A DNA stretch of 64,000 bases from Tetrastigma voinierianum (Eukaryota > Streptophyta > Magnoliopsida > Vitales > Vitaceae). This document shows, in pieces, positions 9,589-21,509 of this stretch. The notes below the pieces were generated by a model. The model made no database searches. It worked only from the letters and a program-made list of their open reading frames with translations, and was not told the origin of the DNA. The stretch covers positions 2,046,001 to 2,110,000 of the forward strand of contig JAEQBH010000287.1 of the NCBI GenBank assembly GCA_016808115.1. The letters run 5' to 3'. The stretch's first letter is position 1; each line of letters starts with the position of its first letter. Position numbers and translations under genes: made by a program.

Positions 9589-10204
9589 ACCATATTTAGA
9601 AGAGAAGGAAGAGAATTTTGCTGAAAAGAAAACTTTTTGCAGTAAATGTCTAGCTAAAGACATTAAACCGAGCAACTTCTTGGGAGGCAACCCAAACAAT
9701 TTTTAATTTTCATGCCTACCTTGTTTTGGTTAAGTTTTATGTTTGAATTTAGTTTTACTTTTGTTTGAAGTTTTATTTGTTGGTTTTGTTGGTTTTCAAG
9801 GACATTGAAGCTAAATTAGAAATGGATTTTATTAGAAAGCACACTCTCTCAAACTGATGATGCAGAAATTGCAACAAGGGGGAGTATTTCGATTTCCCTA
9901 ACTTTTTTTTTTTAATGATAATGCATAGTTGAAGTTTGGGGCCATGTAATTTTGATAAGAGAAAAAAATGAATAGTAGGTTTGTTGTTCTCATTATTTGA
10001 ATACTTTGAATATCATCTTGTTGAATCATTTTGAGTGAAGAAATGAAATGTGATTGTTTATACTTGAATTGAGGTTCTTTGATGATTAGGTGTGTTTTCA
10101 CAAGTATGTTCTGATTGGTATGAATGAATGCATAGTGCTTTGATTGTTGCTTGATTGAAAAATGTGAATTGTGCAACTCTGAGAAATATTTTTTTGTTTC
10201 ATTG
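9589..10204 (+). other. Post-integrase spacer, copy A
   Basis: Non-coding. It carries the phrase CTTCTTGGGAGGCAACCCAA at about 9677, also present after the integrase of copy B at about 18919. The rest is T/A-rich and aligns loosely with 18832-19430. No gene is visible. Confidence 0.6.
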
Positions 10205-10690
10205 TCATGACATAATTTTCTTTGTCACAACAGTATTACCAAAACTCATGTGCAACATTGTTTCTTTATGTCGTGACAAAGACTGGGTTAGTCTTTTATA
10301 AGCCTTAGGAAATTTTGTCACGACACAATTTTTCTATGTCACAACATAATTTAACTGGAGAAGCATAAATTGTGTCGCGAAAATGTTTTTCTCTGTCTCA
10401 ACATCTTTTGATTTGAATTTATCCTTGTCTTTTATGTGTCGCGACAATTTTTCTCTATGTCACGACCAAGTTGTCTTTAAACTGATATTGCAAAGAGAAT
10501 TTTTGTCACGACAATACACCTGAACATCGCATTTTATGTCGTGATAATTTTTTCTCTATCGCAATAATTGACTAACCTAGTTTTAATTGATTTAAAAAAA
10601 AATATGTCGACATTACTTTTCTATGGCGACATAAAATTAAAAAGGGAATAAACCCTAGGCTAGTTTTTGTCGCATCATTTAATGATGGTA
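10205..10690. repeat. TGTCGCGACA-word array before extra ORF, copy A
   Basis: Contains GTCATGACA, GTCACAACA, GTCGTGACA, GTCACGACA, GTCGCGACA (exact at about 10438) and similar words at roughly 20-60 base spacing. Most differ from TGTCGCGACA by CG-to-TG or CG-to-CA changes. The array ends directly upstream of a TATA box. Confidence 0.85.
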
Positions 10691-10700
10691 CAACCAATAG

Positions 10701-10716
10701 TGAGCCTATAAATAGA
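10701..10716 (+). promoter_or_regulatory. Candidate internal promoter of extra ORF A (TATAAATA)
   Basis: TGAGCCTATAAATAGA is identical over 16 bases to the LTR B promoter core at 24474-24489. It lies 115 bases upstream of the extra-ORF start codon and directly after a palindromic-word array, as it does in LTR B. Confidence 0.55.
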
Positions 10717-10830
10717 TCATGTTTGAAACCTGAAAAGCCACTTGCCTCATCAAACAATCAACCCACTTAGCCTTTTTCACCAAATCTCATCCCCTCCTTT
10801 TGAAAACCCTAGATCCCCCAAAACCCTCTT

Positions 10831-12688
10831 ATGACAATGTATGAGCCTTCGAACTTGGTTCCGAACCTAAAGGAAATCATGGAAGAGTATACTGAGAAGG
10901 AGGAATAAGCAGTCTAAGCAACTCAAGCAGAAATAGAAGAAGAAGAAAGAGCTGAAGCCAGAGCATAGCCTAAGCAACCAGTGGAAGAAACAAGAAAGAG
11001 GAAAAGGGAAGCTGAGCATCGCATAGTGAAGAAAAAGCAAGTGATTGGGTTTTACAGCTGGCTTATGTTGCCTAGAGAGACAAACTGCAGCACATAAATT
11101 TCATAGGCGAAAGGGGCTTCAGTAAGTGGATCTCCCCCTTCCAAGAAATTACTGAGAAGAGAGGATGGCTTATCTTTTGTGAGCACAAAGCCCCTGGTTT
11201 CGTAGATGTAGTAAAAGAATTCTACGCTAATATGATGGGTATGAAAGACAAGACAGTTTATATCAAAGGTCAATGGATCTCTTTCAGTAAAGAGTAGATA
11301 GACCAAACCTACAATCTGAATGAAATGAAGAATGGTTCGAAATTCAAGAAACTAGTCAAGGAACCAGACTTCTAGAAGATTGTAGACTTGTTGGTTGATG
11401 GAAAGGGGAAGTGGAATGCAACCAAGAAAAACCCACACGAGTCAATTGCAAGGGGGTCTTTGACTAAACAAGCCAAGGTTTGGTTTTATTTCATTTGTTC
11501 AGTTATTTTGTCGACCAAGCACTTGAGTACAGTTAGGGATAAGGAGGCAGTACTTTTGTATGCCATCTTGAAGGGTTACAAGTTAAGTGTGGGGAAAATC
11601 ATAGAAAACTCAATTTTGAGTTATTACAGAGGTGGATATAGGGGACTGGTACCTCACCCAACACTAATCACTAAGGCTGTGTATCATAGGTGGTGTGGAA
11701 GGAGACTAGGAGGAAGAAGAAAACTACCTTAGAACCTCACCCCTGACATTGACAGGAATCACCAAAGGGCCTAAGAACAGAGGCAGAGAGAGAGGAGAAA
11801 ATTAAGAGAGAGAGTAGAGATGTTGTAGAAATACATCAAATACAGATTGAAAGTGAAGCTCCAAAGCAACAACAGAGCCAGAGAAGTGTGAGCCCAATTC
11901 TAACCCTCTCCCCATAGGTGAGACAAGTTCATCAAAAGCAAGTTGGAAGCTCAGAGCATTAAGGTAACACTGCTGAATTAATAGATATGCTGAAAATAAT
12001 GAAGCAAGAAATGCAAGAGAGGGACAAACAGCTGCAGATCCAACTCCAATTGAGAGATGAATATATGGATGCTGAGCTTAGAATAAGGGATCAACATCTG
12101 GAAGAAGCCCTAAAGTAGAGAGATGAAGAGTGGAAGAGTAGATGGGAAACAAGAAAAAGAGAACTGAGTGAAGAACTCAGGGTAAGAGAAGATGCCTTCA
12201 TCTCAGATCAGCTCAGGAGGGATATTGAGCTAATAAAAATCATGAAGGAGAGAGAAGATGCCATGGAGAAGAACTTGTTGCAGAAGGCATATGCTTTTGG
12301 GTATTTGTATAAGGAACATAAAAAAGAAATAAGACTTCTCATAGAGAAAAGGGACAAGGAAATGGAGGGCACCCTAAGCTATAGGGAAAAATGTTGGACT
12401 GAAAGCTTAGATATGATCAACAACAACTTGATAAAAATATACTCTACCCAGGTTGAGTTTGAGGGAACCCTGAACTCTATTGGGCAAAGACAAAATGATC
12501 TCATCAAGCAAATGGTCCTTTTCATGGAGTAGTTTGCATTCAACAGAAGTGAAGAAGGCAGCAGGTCCAAGAATCCACAAGTCCAGATTCCTGAGTTCTC
12601 TCCTTTTGCAGCTGGTTACAAGTTTGAACCAATGAATCTACATTCCTCCCATAGGCATGATAGAAGAAGAAAATATCTTGCCTTGTAG
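10831..12688 (+). pseudogene. Extra ORF A: plant-transposon-type domain plus coiled coil
   Basis: Runs from ATG at 10831 to TAG at 12688 (about 619 codons) with many in-frame stops and at least one frameshift. An acidic/basic N-terminal tail is followed, at about 11110-11640, by a globular part with W-I-S-P-F, V-V-K-E-F-Y-A-N-M, V-Y-I-K-G-Q-W-I-S-F-S, S-T-K-H-L-S-T-V-R-D and L-L-Y-A-I-L-K-G. This resembles the 'putative plant transposon protein' domain found in the third ORF of many Athila-type elements. From about 11990 to 12520 it is strongly charged and heptad-like (repeated R-D/E-E-x-L patterns), predicting a long coiled coil. A short tail ends in a basic cluster. The function is unknown; an accessory or structural role is inference. 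Copy B at 19909 is homologous throughout. Confidence 0.7.
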
Positions 12689-14555
12689 TTCTTCCCCTTT
12701 TCCTTTTTTGTAACTAGATGCCTTACACTTAAATACTTCAATAAAAAAAAATTTCTTGGCAAATATTGGTGTTCACTCTCATTTTGAATTTCTTATGTGT
12801 TTATTATCTATTTCCTTTCCTTTGTGTTAAATAATTAGAAATTGATGAGATTTAGTAAATAGCTTTGCTAAATAATGAAGAACCTAGTTTTCTTGGTTTA
12901 AATTGATGAATAGCTGTGAATTGTTTTGTAGACTTGGAATGATTGTGGAATTGAAATGTTGTTGTGTTAAGCTTCTCTGAATTAAAGGGTCTAATGTAAA
13001 TAAGCTTTGCACTTGTAAAATAGCATAGCAACATATTTAGGTACCAAACAAGAATTTGATAGATGAATTGGGGGAGTATGTAATGAACTAAAAAAGAAAG
13101 TTGTGAATATATTAATGAATGTGTTGAACTTCAAGAATAAGGAAGATTGCAACCAATTGATGGAACAAATAAGACCTATAATAATATTTTGTAAACAGCT
13201 TAGTTATTATGAACCCTGATAAACACAACACATGGTCAAAAGTATCTCTGAAACAGATTGTGCTAAAGATTAGGGACATCTTATAAGATTAATCACAGTT
13301 AAATCTCTAAATGTCCTAGAACTTGTTAGATTATTAGTACAGGCAAAATCCTAAGCAATAACACTAACAGGAAGTGATATAGGCCATTCTTGGAAGATTG
13401 AACCTTTCAAAGCCCACCTTATTAATATGCATAAGCATACACCTTAGTTTCTTATTTGAGCTAATAGCCTACCTCATCATTAACCAGCAAATGAAAAGCC
13501 TAGATCCTCCCTTGAACATAATCCTATAGTAAAGAACCCATATTTTCCCATATTACATGGCAAATACATCAATGATGGAAGAGGACAAGTTTAGGGGAAT
13601 ATTATTTCAAAGTATAAGGAAGGATAAGAAGGGTTGAGAAAAAAAATAAAAAAATCAATTGAGATGAGAAAAGATGATAAGAATGAGGAAAAGAAGTCGT
13701 GAAATGAAAAGTGTCAATGTGGAATAAATTTGGTCTTATAGCCTTCCTCCCTGAAACAATTAAGTCCTTAGGGGTGTTCTTCATCTAGTACCCTAATGCC
13801 AATTGGTATGGGAGTTACTGACCAAAAGTTCGATAAGGGTGGTAGAAAGCTTAAAAAGACAAAAATTGCACTATTCAAAAAACCTTAATAGAAGATGAAA
13901 AGTAAAAAGCTTCTTATATAAGGAAGAGAGTTTATAGTGTGAATGTGTTCAAGAAAAACACCATAAGAGAGAGTATGCAGAAAGATGCACCAAAACAAAT
14001 GGAGTGTTGAGAGTTGACATGAATGGAAAAAGTCAAGAATGAATATGAGGTAGGTTTGTCAAAGTGTAAATGAAATCTGGGTGAAATTGAGCCTAGGTGT
14101 CTTGGCCACCGCGTACCTCGTTTTACCCACCTCATTTATAAGCCTAAAAGACCTAATTGATTCTGAAGGTGGCATATGCTTTCATTAGTGGAGATTAATA
14201 TAACAAACTAGCATATGGGACTTTAAAGAATAAAGGAAAAGCATGTTTTCTGAGTAATATCCTAGAAGATTAACCAATCTGCCAAGGAATAAAAGAGAAG
14301 ACCATCACACACTCACAAATTAGGGTGAAATAATTGAATTGTTCACACAATAGAAATTTTTTGGCTTTTTAGTGAACTTAATTGAAAATCTTCCGGATTC
14401 TCGATTAGAAACATATTTAGAAATAATTTTACAACTAATTTATGTTTCTTGCTAAATTGTGGATTCTACTAGAAAATTTTCATTAAAAATTGAGAGCTAA
14501 ATCGTTTGAGGACAAAAAAAAAATTATTTTCTTTGCTTAGGGACAAGCAAAACTT
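12689..14555 (+). other. 3' region of Athila-like copy A
   Basis: A/T-rich non-coding sequence between the extra ORF and the PPT. Blocks near 13790-13830 (about GTTACTGACC), 14090-14230 (AGCCTA...CATATGGGACTTTAA) and 14530-14555 recur in copy B at 22630-22680, 22890-23040 and 23340-23375. No coding sequence was seen; short frames are chance. Confidence 0.6.
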
Positions 14556-14571
14556 TAAGTTTGGGGGAATT
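14556..14571 (+). promoter_or_regulatory. PPT of copy A
   Basis: AAGTTTGGGGGAATT lies immediately before the LTR start TGATGAGTCC. The same phrase precedes LTR B. Confidence 0.8.
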
Positions 14572-17544
14572 TGATGAGTCCTAAACTCATCTATTTTTAT
14601 CCATTTATATGGCATAATTTTAGAAGTTTATAATTCATTTTAATGCTAAATTATAGAATATTCACCAATTTTTTGTTTTGCAAGTTTTTAATAAAAAAGA
14701 AAGACAATTCCAGCAAGAAAAGTAGAAAAATTGGCTAGGGCATAATCCTCTATCGTGACACAATTTCATAATGTCGCGACAAAATCCTAATAGACCAACA
14801 GGAGTTATGTCGCAACAAGGATCAAGATGAACTAAAGCTAGAAATGAAGACTGTTACGACTTAATTTTTTATAGACTAACTGATTTCTATAGCGACAATG
14901 GATTTTTATGTCACGAGAAAGGTAGAGAAGTTCATAAAGAAGAATGTCGCGACATTCCTAGCTCATGTTGGGATACTTATCAAGCACATGGCAATGAAAC
15001 TCATGTCACGACATCTCACAACTCTGTCGTGACATATCATTACTCTGTCGCAACATCTCACAACTCTATCGCGACATAAAGAATTGAAGATAGCATAAAA
15101 GATCTGTCACGACAGAGCTATTTTATGTCGCAATAGAAAATTACAAAACAATGAGATAGATCAAGACAAAGTGCCGGGACATAATTTTCATATTCGGCGG
15201 ACATTCGACTTATATGACAAGGTAAGGCCCGGATTATATGTCGTGATAGAAGAAAACTATGTCAGCGACACAACATTCGAGAGTCGGCAATGAAGGATAA
15301 AAAAGACTTTGTCGCCTTGAGAGGGAATTTTTAAGTCGCGTGAGCCTGACATGAGGTTGAAGTGAAATATGTTGCGACAAAGGCGACTCTTGTCATGGCG
15401 GAGTTGAAGAAGATCACGAGAAACTTATTTTATGACACAGTAAAGAAAACAATGCAGAAATCTCTGTCATGACAAAAGAAGATTTTGTCGCGACAAAAAA
15501 AGTTGTTGAGTAAGAGATTTCTGTCGCGATAGAGAAGTTTTATGGCCTGACAAAAAATGGAAGAGAAATGAGACCAACCAAGACAAATATGTCTCGAAAA
15601 AGAATTTAATGTTGCAACAAACAGTTCACCCAGCGACTAGGATCAAAGACGATTAGGTCGCGATAAAGAAAATGTCTATCGAGATACCAGACCTAGGCAA
15701 TTGTGAGAAACTCTGGCACGACAATGTTTTACTCAGTCATGAAAGAGGTTGAAAAGAACAACAAAGAGAATGTCCCAACACTCTTTACTACGTCACGATA
15801 ATGAATGAAGAACTCAAAGTAAAATTCTATCACGACAATTGGAAGCTAGGGCGTGACATAAAAGAAAGAAAAAGACTCAAAAACTCTATCACGACATAAA
15901 ACTTTTATGTCGCGACACAAAGCAATGCAGCAGAAGGAAACTCAGTTGTGACAAAGAATTTGTTGTCGCGACACACTATTCAAGTATTAAAATTGCAAGA
16001 TATCTAAGAATTGTCATGACATTGCCAACTTATGTCAAGACAGAATTCAAGAAGGGAGCATAAAAATATGTCGCGACATAAACTGCATGGCACGACAAGC
16101 TGCTAGGCGACATATGTGAAAACAATGTCACGATAGAACTTTCTATGTCACGTCAAAGTTACTAATTGGCACTGCGCGCAGCTTCCGTAAAACCAAGAAC
16201 TTCTAGGTAGTTGGAGACTCTTGTATATTATTTTTCTTTTATTTTTTATTTTTTGTTTAGTTTTTAGAGTAGCATTTTAGCTAGTTATTTTTAGGTTGAG
16301 CAACATTAATTTGGTGTGAAGTTTGGCATTTGGGTTCGTTGTAAGAATTTTGTTTTTTCATTCTTTAATACGATTAAATGAATTTGGAAATTCTCTGGAG
16401 TTCATTTATTTCAGCTCGTTTGCAATTTAAGTGAATTTACCTTATCAGTTAGTCACTGTTATTTGTGATCCAGCTTTGAAAAACTGAGCTCCATCTAGGA
16501 ATGGATCGATGTTGATTATTATTTTCTACTCAACTTGAAAGAAGGTCATAGTTTGAATGTTTGGATTTATTTAATTGGTATTGTTCTTGGAAAGCTACTT
16601 GTTCAGAATATTAGTAGCTTGTACCCAGAAAAGGTCTGTACCTTGCTTTGATTTCCAAGAAGCCCTCTGAGTGACACAGAGATGGAGATACCTGAGAGTA
16701 TAGAGCAGTTACTTAAGAGTATGTTAGACTAATATTATGGAGCTCCTAAACTTTGACAGATCACATAGATAGATCTCTAACTTACTCATGTTGCGAGGAT
16801 AGTTGGATGAAGTATTGATTAGAGGTTTCTCCTCAATATGATTAGAGGATCTTGATCCCGTGTTAGCATAGATCTAATCAAGGAAATAGAGAATGTAAAC
16901 AAATTAGATTGATGAGTTACCGATTATATTGGAGAAGGCTTGTAATATCTTGTCTATAAGGGCAAGAAGTCTTCAGTCCTAAGAAATGAGTATGAAGTAC
17001 TGAAAAGGAAAAATACTCAGATCTTAGAAAGAGGTTTCTATTCTACAAATGGCAGTTAGACCCACATGTATCCGAAAGAATATGGATCTCTGGCCAAGTG
17101 AAAATGTGTGGTTATGGAGGAATCAGGCTATACTACCTTTGCATTTTTCTGAGTTTAGATTTCAAACTAATGGTTGAACCATGTTGGAAAATGATGCAGA
17201 AATTCATAATTATACATTGATCTCTTTCCCATTGAACTTTCCAATCCATTTATGTGAATTCTGTGCATGTAGTTATATAGTTTTATCTAGTTTTACTATT
17301 GCTTAAGTTTAGAAACAAACCATTTTTAACTTTGGAGTTCAAATAGTAAGGATCTTGAGTAGATGGAGTACTTGATCTTTAGATTTATCATCAATCCTCG
17401 TGGGAATGATATCTAGACTTAAATCCATTTTATTACTTGCATGACTTGTGCACTTGTAATGACTTAGACCAAAATCAATTTTAATAGGTCCTTTTTTTCA
17501 AAAAAAGGGCTAAACACATATTTTTATCAAAATTTAGTCAATCA
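14572..17544 (+). mobile_element. Athila-like LTR A (2.97 kb)
   Basis: Starts TGATGAGTCCTAAACTCATC after a PPT and ends ...TCAATCA at 17544, six bases before a tRNA-Asp-type PBS. It aligns with LTR B (23386-25138 plus 31045-31774) at the start, around 16170-17100 and at the end. It is larger than B mainly because its palindromic-word array is longer. It has internal sequence on both sides, so it is the 3' LTR of copy A and the 5' LTR of copy B. Confidence 0.88.
14755..16160. repeat. TGTCGCGACA-word array in LTR A (~1.4 kb)
   Basis: Dozens of TGTCGCGACA words and derivatives (TGTCACGACA, TGTCGTGACA, TGTCATGACA and others) lie at irregular 15-60 base spacing. Exact copies occur at about 14775, 14944, 15486, 15908, 15964 and 16069. 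The sequence between words is A-rich and unrelated from gap to gap, unlike a classical tandem repeat. Confidence 0.9.
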
Positions 17545-17550
17545 AGTTTA

Positions 17551-17570
17551 TGGCATTCTAGCTGGGGACT
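17551..17570 (+). promoter_or_regulatory. PBS of copy B (tRNA-Asp type, decayed)
   Basis: TGGCATTCTAGCTGGGGACT, six bases after LTR A, resembles the complement of a plant tRNA-Asp 3' end. Better preserved versions are at 31781 and 31943. Confidence 0.65.
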
Positions 17571-17659
17571 GAAAAGTCTTTGGATGGAATTGTTAATTAT
17601 TTCATCAGATTTGGTCTATGTTTAAAAAATAGTGAAACATTCAGCTACCAGCAGAAAAA

Positions 17660-18831
17660 AGGTTAAGAACTGATAGCAGATTTTATATATGGGATGATCC
17701 ACTACTGTTCAAAAGAGGAGCAGATTTGATTATCAAGAGATGTATACTATAAACTAAATAAGAAAAAAATCTTGATGAATGTCATGCATCACCATTTGGA
17801 GGACACTTTGCAGGAGATAAAACAGCCCATAAAATTCTCCAATCAAGTTTTTATTGGCCTACTTTATTCAAAGAATGTTTTGAATGGGTGAAACATTGTG
17901 ATAAATGTAAGAGAATGGGCAACATAAGAAGAAGAAATGAGATGCCCCTACAAGGAATCCTGGTGGTGCAGATTTTGTATGTATGGGGGATAAACTTCAT
18001 GGGACCTTTCCCAACTTCATTTGGAAATTTATATCTCCCAACTATGGATTATGTATCCAAATGGGTGGAAGCAATAGCTTGTCCCATAAATGATGCCAAC
18101 ATAATGGTGGGTTTCATTCAAAGAAATATATTGAGCAAATTTGGAGCACCCAAAACAAATCATTAGTGATGAAAGAAGCCATTTTGCAAACAAAGTGTTT
18201 GCAAAACTCATGAGCAGATATGGAATCAAACATGTAATGGGATTGACTTATCACCCTCAGTCAAATGGAATATTTGAGATTTCAATAGGAGATAAAGAAG
18301 ATTCTAGAAAGCGCCAGACTTAACCATAATAGACTGGTCAATAAAGCTAGATGATGCATTGTGGGCTTATATAGCTGCTTATAAAACTCCTACTGGAATG
18401 TCCCCATACATAATTGTTTTTGAGAAGCCTTGTCATCTCCCTCTAGAATTATAATATAAAGTTATGTGGGCTATCAAGAAACTGAATTGTGATTTCCAAA
18501 CTACCAAAGAAAAGAGATCACTCCAAATAAATGAACTGGAATAGTTGAGGAATGAAGCTTATTATAATGCCAGAATCTACAAGGATAAGATAAAGAAATG
18601 GCATGATCAAAAAATTATGAGAGAATTCAAAGCAGGAGAGCTAGTCTTGCTATACTATTCCAAGCTCAAGCTATTTCCAGGAAAACTAAAGTCAAGATGG
18701 AGTGGTCCTTACACAATAGTTTCAAGTGTACCCTTTGAGCAGTAACACTGAGAACCAACTCTGGAAATGAGTTTAAAGTGAATGATCAATGATTAAAGCA
18801 TTATCTTGGAGGGAGCATCAATGAAGAATAG
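17660..18831 (+). pseudogene. Athila integrase, copy B
   Basis: Begins only about 100 bases after the PBS, so gag, protease, RT and RNase H are deleted. N-terminal H...H (CHASPFGGHF) and C-D-K-C form the zinc-binding site. The core has W-G-I-N-F-M-G-P-F, where Asn replaces the first catalytic Asp. It also has S-D-E-R-S-H-F (second Asp) and a Glu in N-G-I-F-E. The C-terminal part contains L-D-D-A-L-W-A-Y, G-M-S-P-Y and L-F-P-G-K-L-K-S-R-W-S-G-P-Y. A one-base frameshift near 18150-18165, stops near 17750 and 18545, and loss near 18325 disable it. Confidence 0.9.
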
Positions 18832-19429
18832 TCCAGATTTAGAAGAGAGGAAAGATTTTGTTGAAAGGAAAGCATGTTGCAGCAAATGTCTAACTAAAGA
18901 CATAAAACTTACCAGCTTCTTGGGAGGCAACCCAATCATTTTTTTTTTCATAGTTAACTTTATTTGTTAAATTTTTAGTGTTTGAGGTTTAGTTTTAATT
19001 GTTTTAAAGTTTATTGTATGATTGTGTTGATTTTTCACGACAATGATGCTGAAAGAAGAGATGGATTGTTTTGCAAGCATTCTTTCTCAAACTCAATATG
19101 TAGAAAGTGCTACAAAGGGGAGTCTACTTCCATTTCTTGTTCTATAAAAATAATGCATACACTAAGTTTGGTGGAGTGTAATTTATCTGATTTAGAAATT
19201 ACACAATATCTTGATTATCCTTTATTGACTAATTTTCTCAAAATTTCTACAATACAATGAATATGTGCTTAATTGATTGAATTGAAAATCTGAGTGTTAA
19301 TGTTTATGTTTGAATTAAGGTTCTTCAACATCTCTAGACTTGTATTCACAAGCATGAACTGGAATTGTAGAAACAAAATGGGGAAAACAAGTACAAATTT
19401 TATGCTTAAAAGGTTAAACTCCCAATCAA
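18832..19429 (+). other. Post-integrase spacer, copy B
   Basis: Contains the conserved GCTTCTTGGGAGGCAACCCAA phrase at about 18917 and A/T-rich sequence aligning with 9589-10200. The open frame at 18982-19260 has no recognisable similarity and is absent in copy A, so it is not called. Confidence 0.6.
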
Positions 19430-19800
19430 TGTCGCGACATCGACAACAATGTTGCGACACCAGTTTCCCCAAGTCGCGACATTGCCCCCATGTCGTGACA
19501 TCAGATTTCCAACGTCACGACATCATAGATATACAAGAGCAACAATGAGTCAATGTCGCGACATCACCATATAAATGTCATGACATCGCATTTATAGAAT
19601 AGCCACACCACGACTGACCTTGAAGCAATGTCGCGACATTGTCACAACATCAAGTCAATGTTGTGCATTACATTTTCAATGTCGCAACATCCAGAAAATC
19701 CAATTAGAAAATTTGAGTGATGTCGCGACATCGCTACGACATCGAGTCAATGTCGCGACATCGCTACGACATCGAGTCAATGTCGCGACATTACAATTAG
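19430..19800. repeat. TGTCGCGACA-word array before extra ORF, copy B
   Basis: Exact words at about 19431, 19552, 19628, 19721, 19751 and 19781. The last three belong to a 30-bp tandem unit repeated at 19721-19750 and 19751-19780, with a third start at 19781. This is local amplification of one word plus its spacer. Confidence 0.9.
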
Positions 19801-19908
19801 GGCAGTCACCCTCTAAAAGGGACACTTCGAAGAATTTTCATTCTTAAACCTAATCCCCCCCAACCTTTTGAACCCTAGCTTTCTCAAAACCTCACAAAAA
19901 TTCAAATA

Positions 19909-21509
19909 ATGTCAAATCCCAACTCTCCAACCCTAGACGAGGTAATAGAGAATGTAGTGGAGGAAGTTTTTAGAGAAAGGGCAGAAGAAGGGATCTAGGA
20001 AACAGCTATAGAAGTTGTTCCTGGCAAAGAAGAATTTTGTAGAATAAAAGGGATTGAAGGAGCTGGTGTCACCGTTTAAAGAGGATATTGAGTGATGAGG
20101 CTAGGAAAATTTGAGCCATCATAGGGAGCCAAGAGTACGGGCCCTGGTCAATGAATTCTACGCAAATTTGGGTGAACAGAAGAGCTTGGCGTGCTATGTC
20201 AAGGGGAGGTGGACCCCTTTCGGGGAAAAGGCAATCTCCCAACTCCTAGAGTTGAGACTAATGAGCGAAGGCAAAGAGTACGACCAACTCTAGGAAAGCC
20301 CAAAGTTTAAGAAGATCGTCAAGGAGCTGACAGGCAGACTGAGCATGTAGTAGAGAACCAAAACCATCTGCAACACATACATCGACAGAGGAGATTTGTT
20401 AGTGGTGGTTAAGATTTTGTTTTATTTTGTGAATTATGTACTCACCACATCCAAGCATGTCTCAACAATTACTGTATGCACTGGTCAAGGGGTTAAATCT
20501 GAATGTGGGGAAAATAGTGGAACAGTCCATCTTGGACTACGCTAAGAACAGTTTCTTAGGAAATATCCCCCACCCCGCCTTGATCACACTCATGTGCATC
20601 AAGGGGGTGTAACAATCAGCGAGACAGGAGAGAGGTGCCCAAGATCCTCTCCTCTCACCCTTACTAGAGTCCTAAAAGCTCTAACACAGGGTAAGGAGGT
20701 AGAGAAAACAAGAAAAAGAAAGAGGGAAACCATAGAACTACCAAGGGAGACAACCCCTGCAGTTGAAGAAGAGCTTGAAATAGAAGAAAGAGATAAGGGG
20801 GGTTGAAGATTACCTGAGTATGGTTCTCTCCCTCAAGGATGAAAAAGAAATGATTGCTCATAACAGAGTAGAAAGAGGGAAGAAGAGAGTTGAAGAGCAA
20901 GAGAGCATCACATCTGAACTAGAAGAAAACTTAGCATCACTTCTCCAATAAAGGAATGAGGAATGGAGAGACGAGTTAGCCTATAGGGACAAAGCATTGA
21001 GGGTTGAGCTGAAAAGGGGAGAAAAATCCTTTGTGCAGGATCAGCTAAAGAGAGATCAAGAGCTGATCAAGCTGATGAAGGTCAGGGAAAAGGAAATGGA
21101 ACATAACCTGCTCTAGAAGGCTGAAGCCTTTGGGTATCTTTACAAGGAACACCAGAAGGAGATCAGAGCTACCATCTAAAGGATGGATGAAGAGATAGAG
21201 TCCATCCTAAACTTCAGGGGGAAATTATGGACAGAAAGTATTGATCTGGTGAACTAGAATATGATGAAGAAGTATCAAGCCTAAGGTGAATTTGAGAAGT
21301 CCCTGAACTCCATTGGGTAGAGGAAAAATGAGCTCATCAAGCAACACATAAGAACATAAGATTGGTATCTCTTTGACAGAGATGGAGGCGGCTCAACTTC
21401 AAAACCAGAACCCTCCATCCCTGAGTTCACACCCTCTAATGCTAGTTATAAATTTGAAGCAGTGAACCTCAAGCCCTCAAAATCTCAATCCCACAGAAAG
21501 AGGAGATAG
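19909..21509 (+). pseudogene. Extra ORF B (homologue of extra ORF A)
   Basis: ATG at 19909 begins M-S-N-P-N-S-P-T-L-D-E-V and the last stop is TAG at 21507-21509. The middle part has L-V-N-E-F-Y-A-N-L, A-C-Y-V-K-G-R-W-T-P-F, F-K-K-I-V-K-E-L and T-S-K-H-V-S-T, matching copy A. A charged coiled-coil region follows (about 20660-21350), including F-G-Y-L-Y-K-E-H-Q-K-E and L-N-S-I-G, and then a basic C-terminal tail K-S-Q-S-H-R-K-R-R. Several TAG/TAA/TGA stops and frameshifts are present. The coiled coil and C-terminus are better preserved between the copies than the N-terminus. Confidence 0.7.

Noticed and set aside
14755..16160. CRISPR-like array of short palindromic repeats
   Set aside because: Spacing is irregular, words decay freely, and the arrays sit inside plant LTRs with no cas genes. 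They are retrotransposon sequence.
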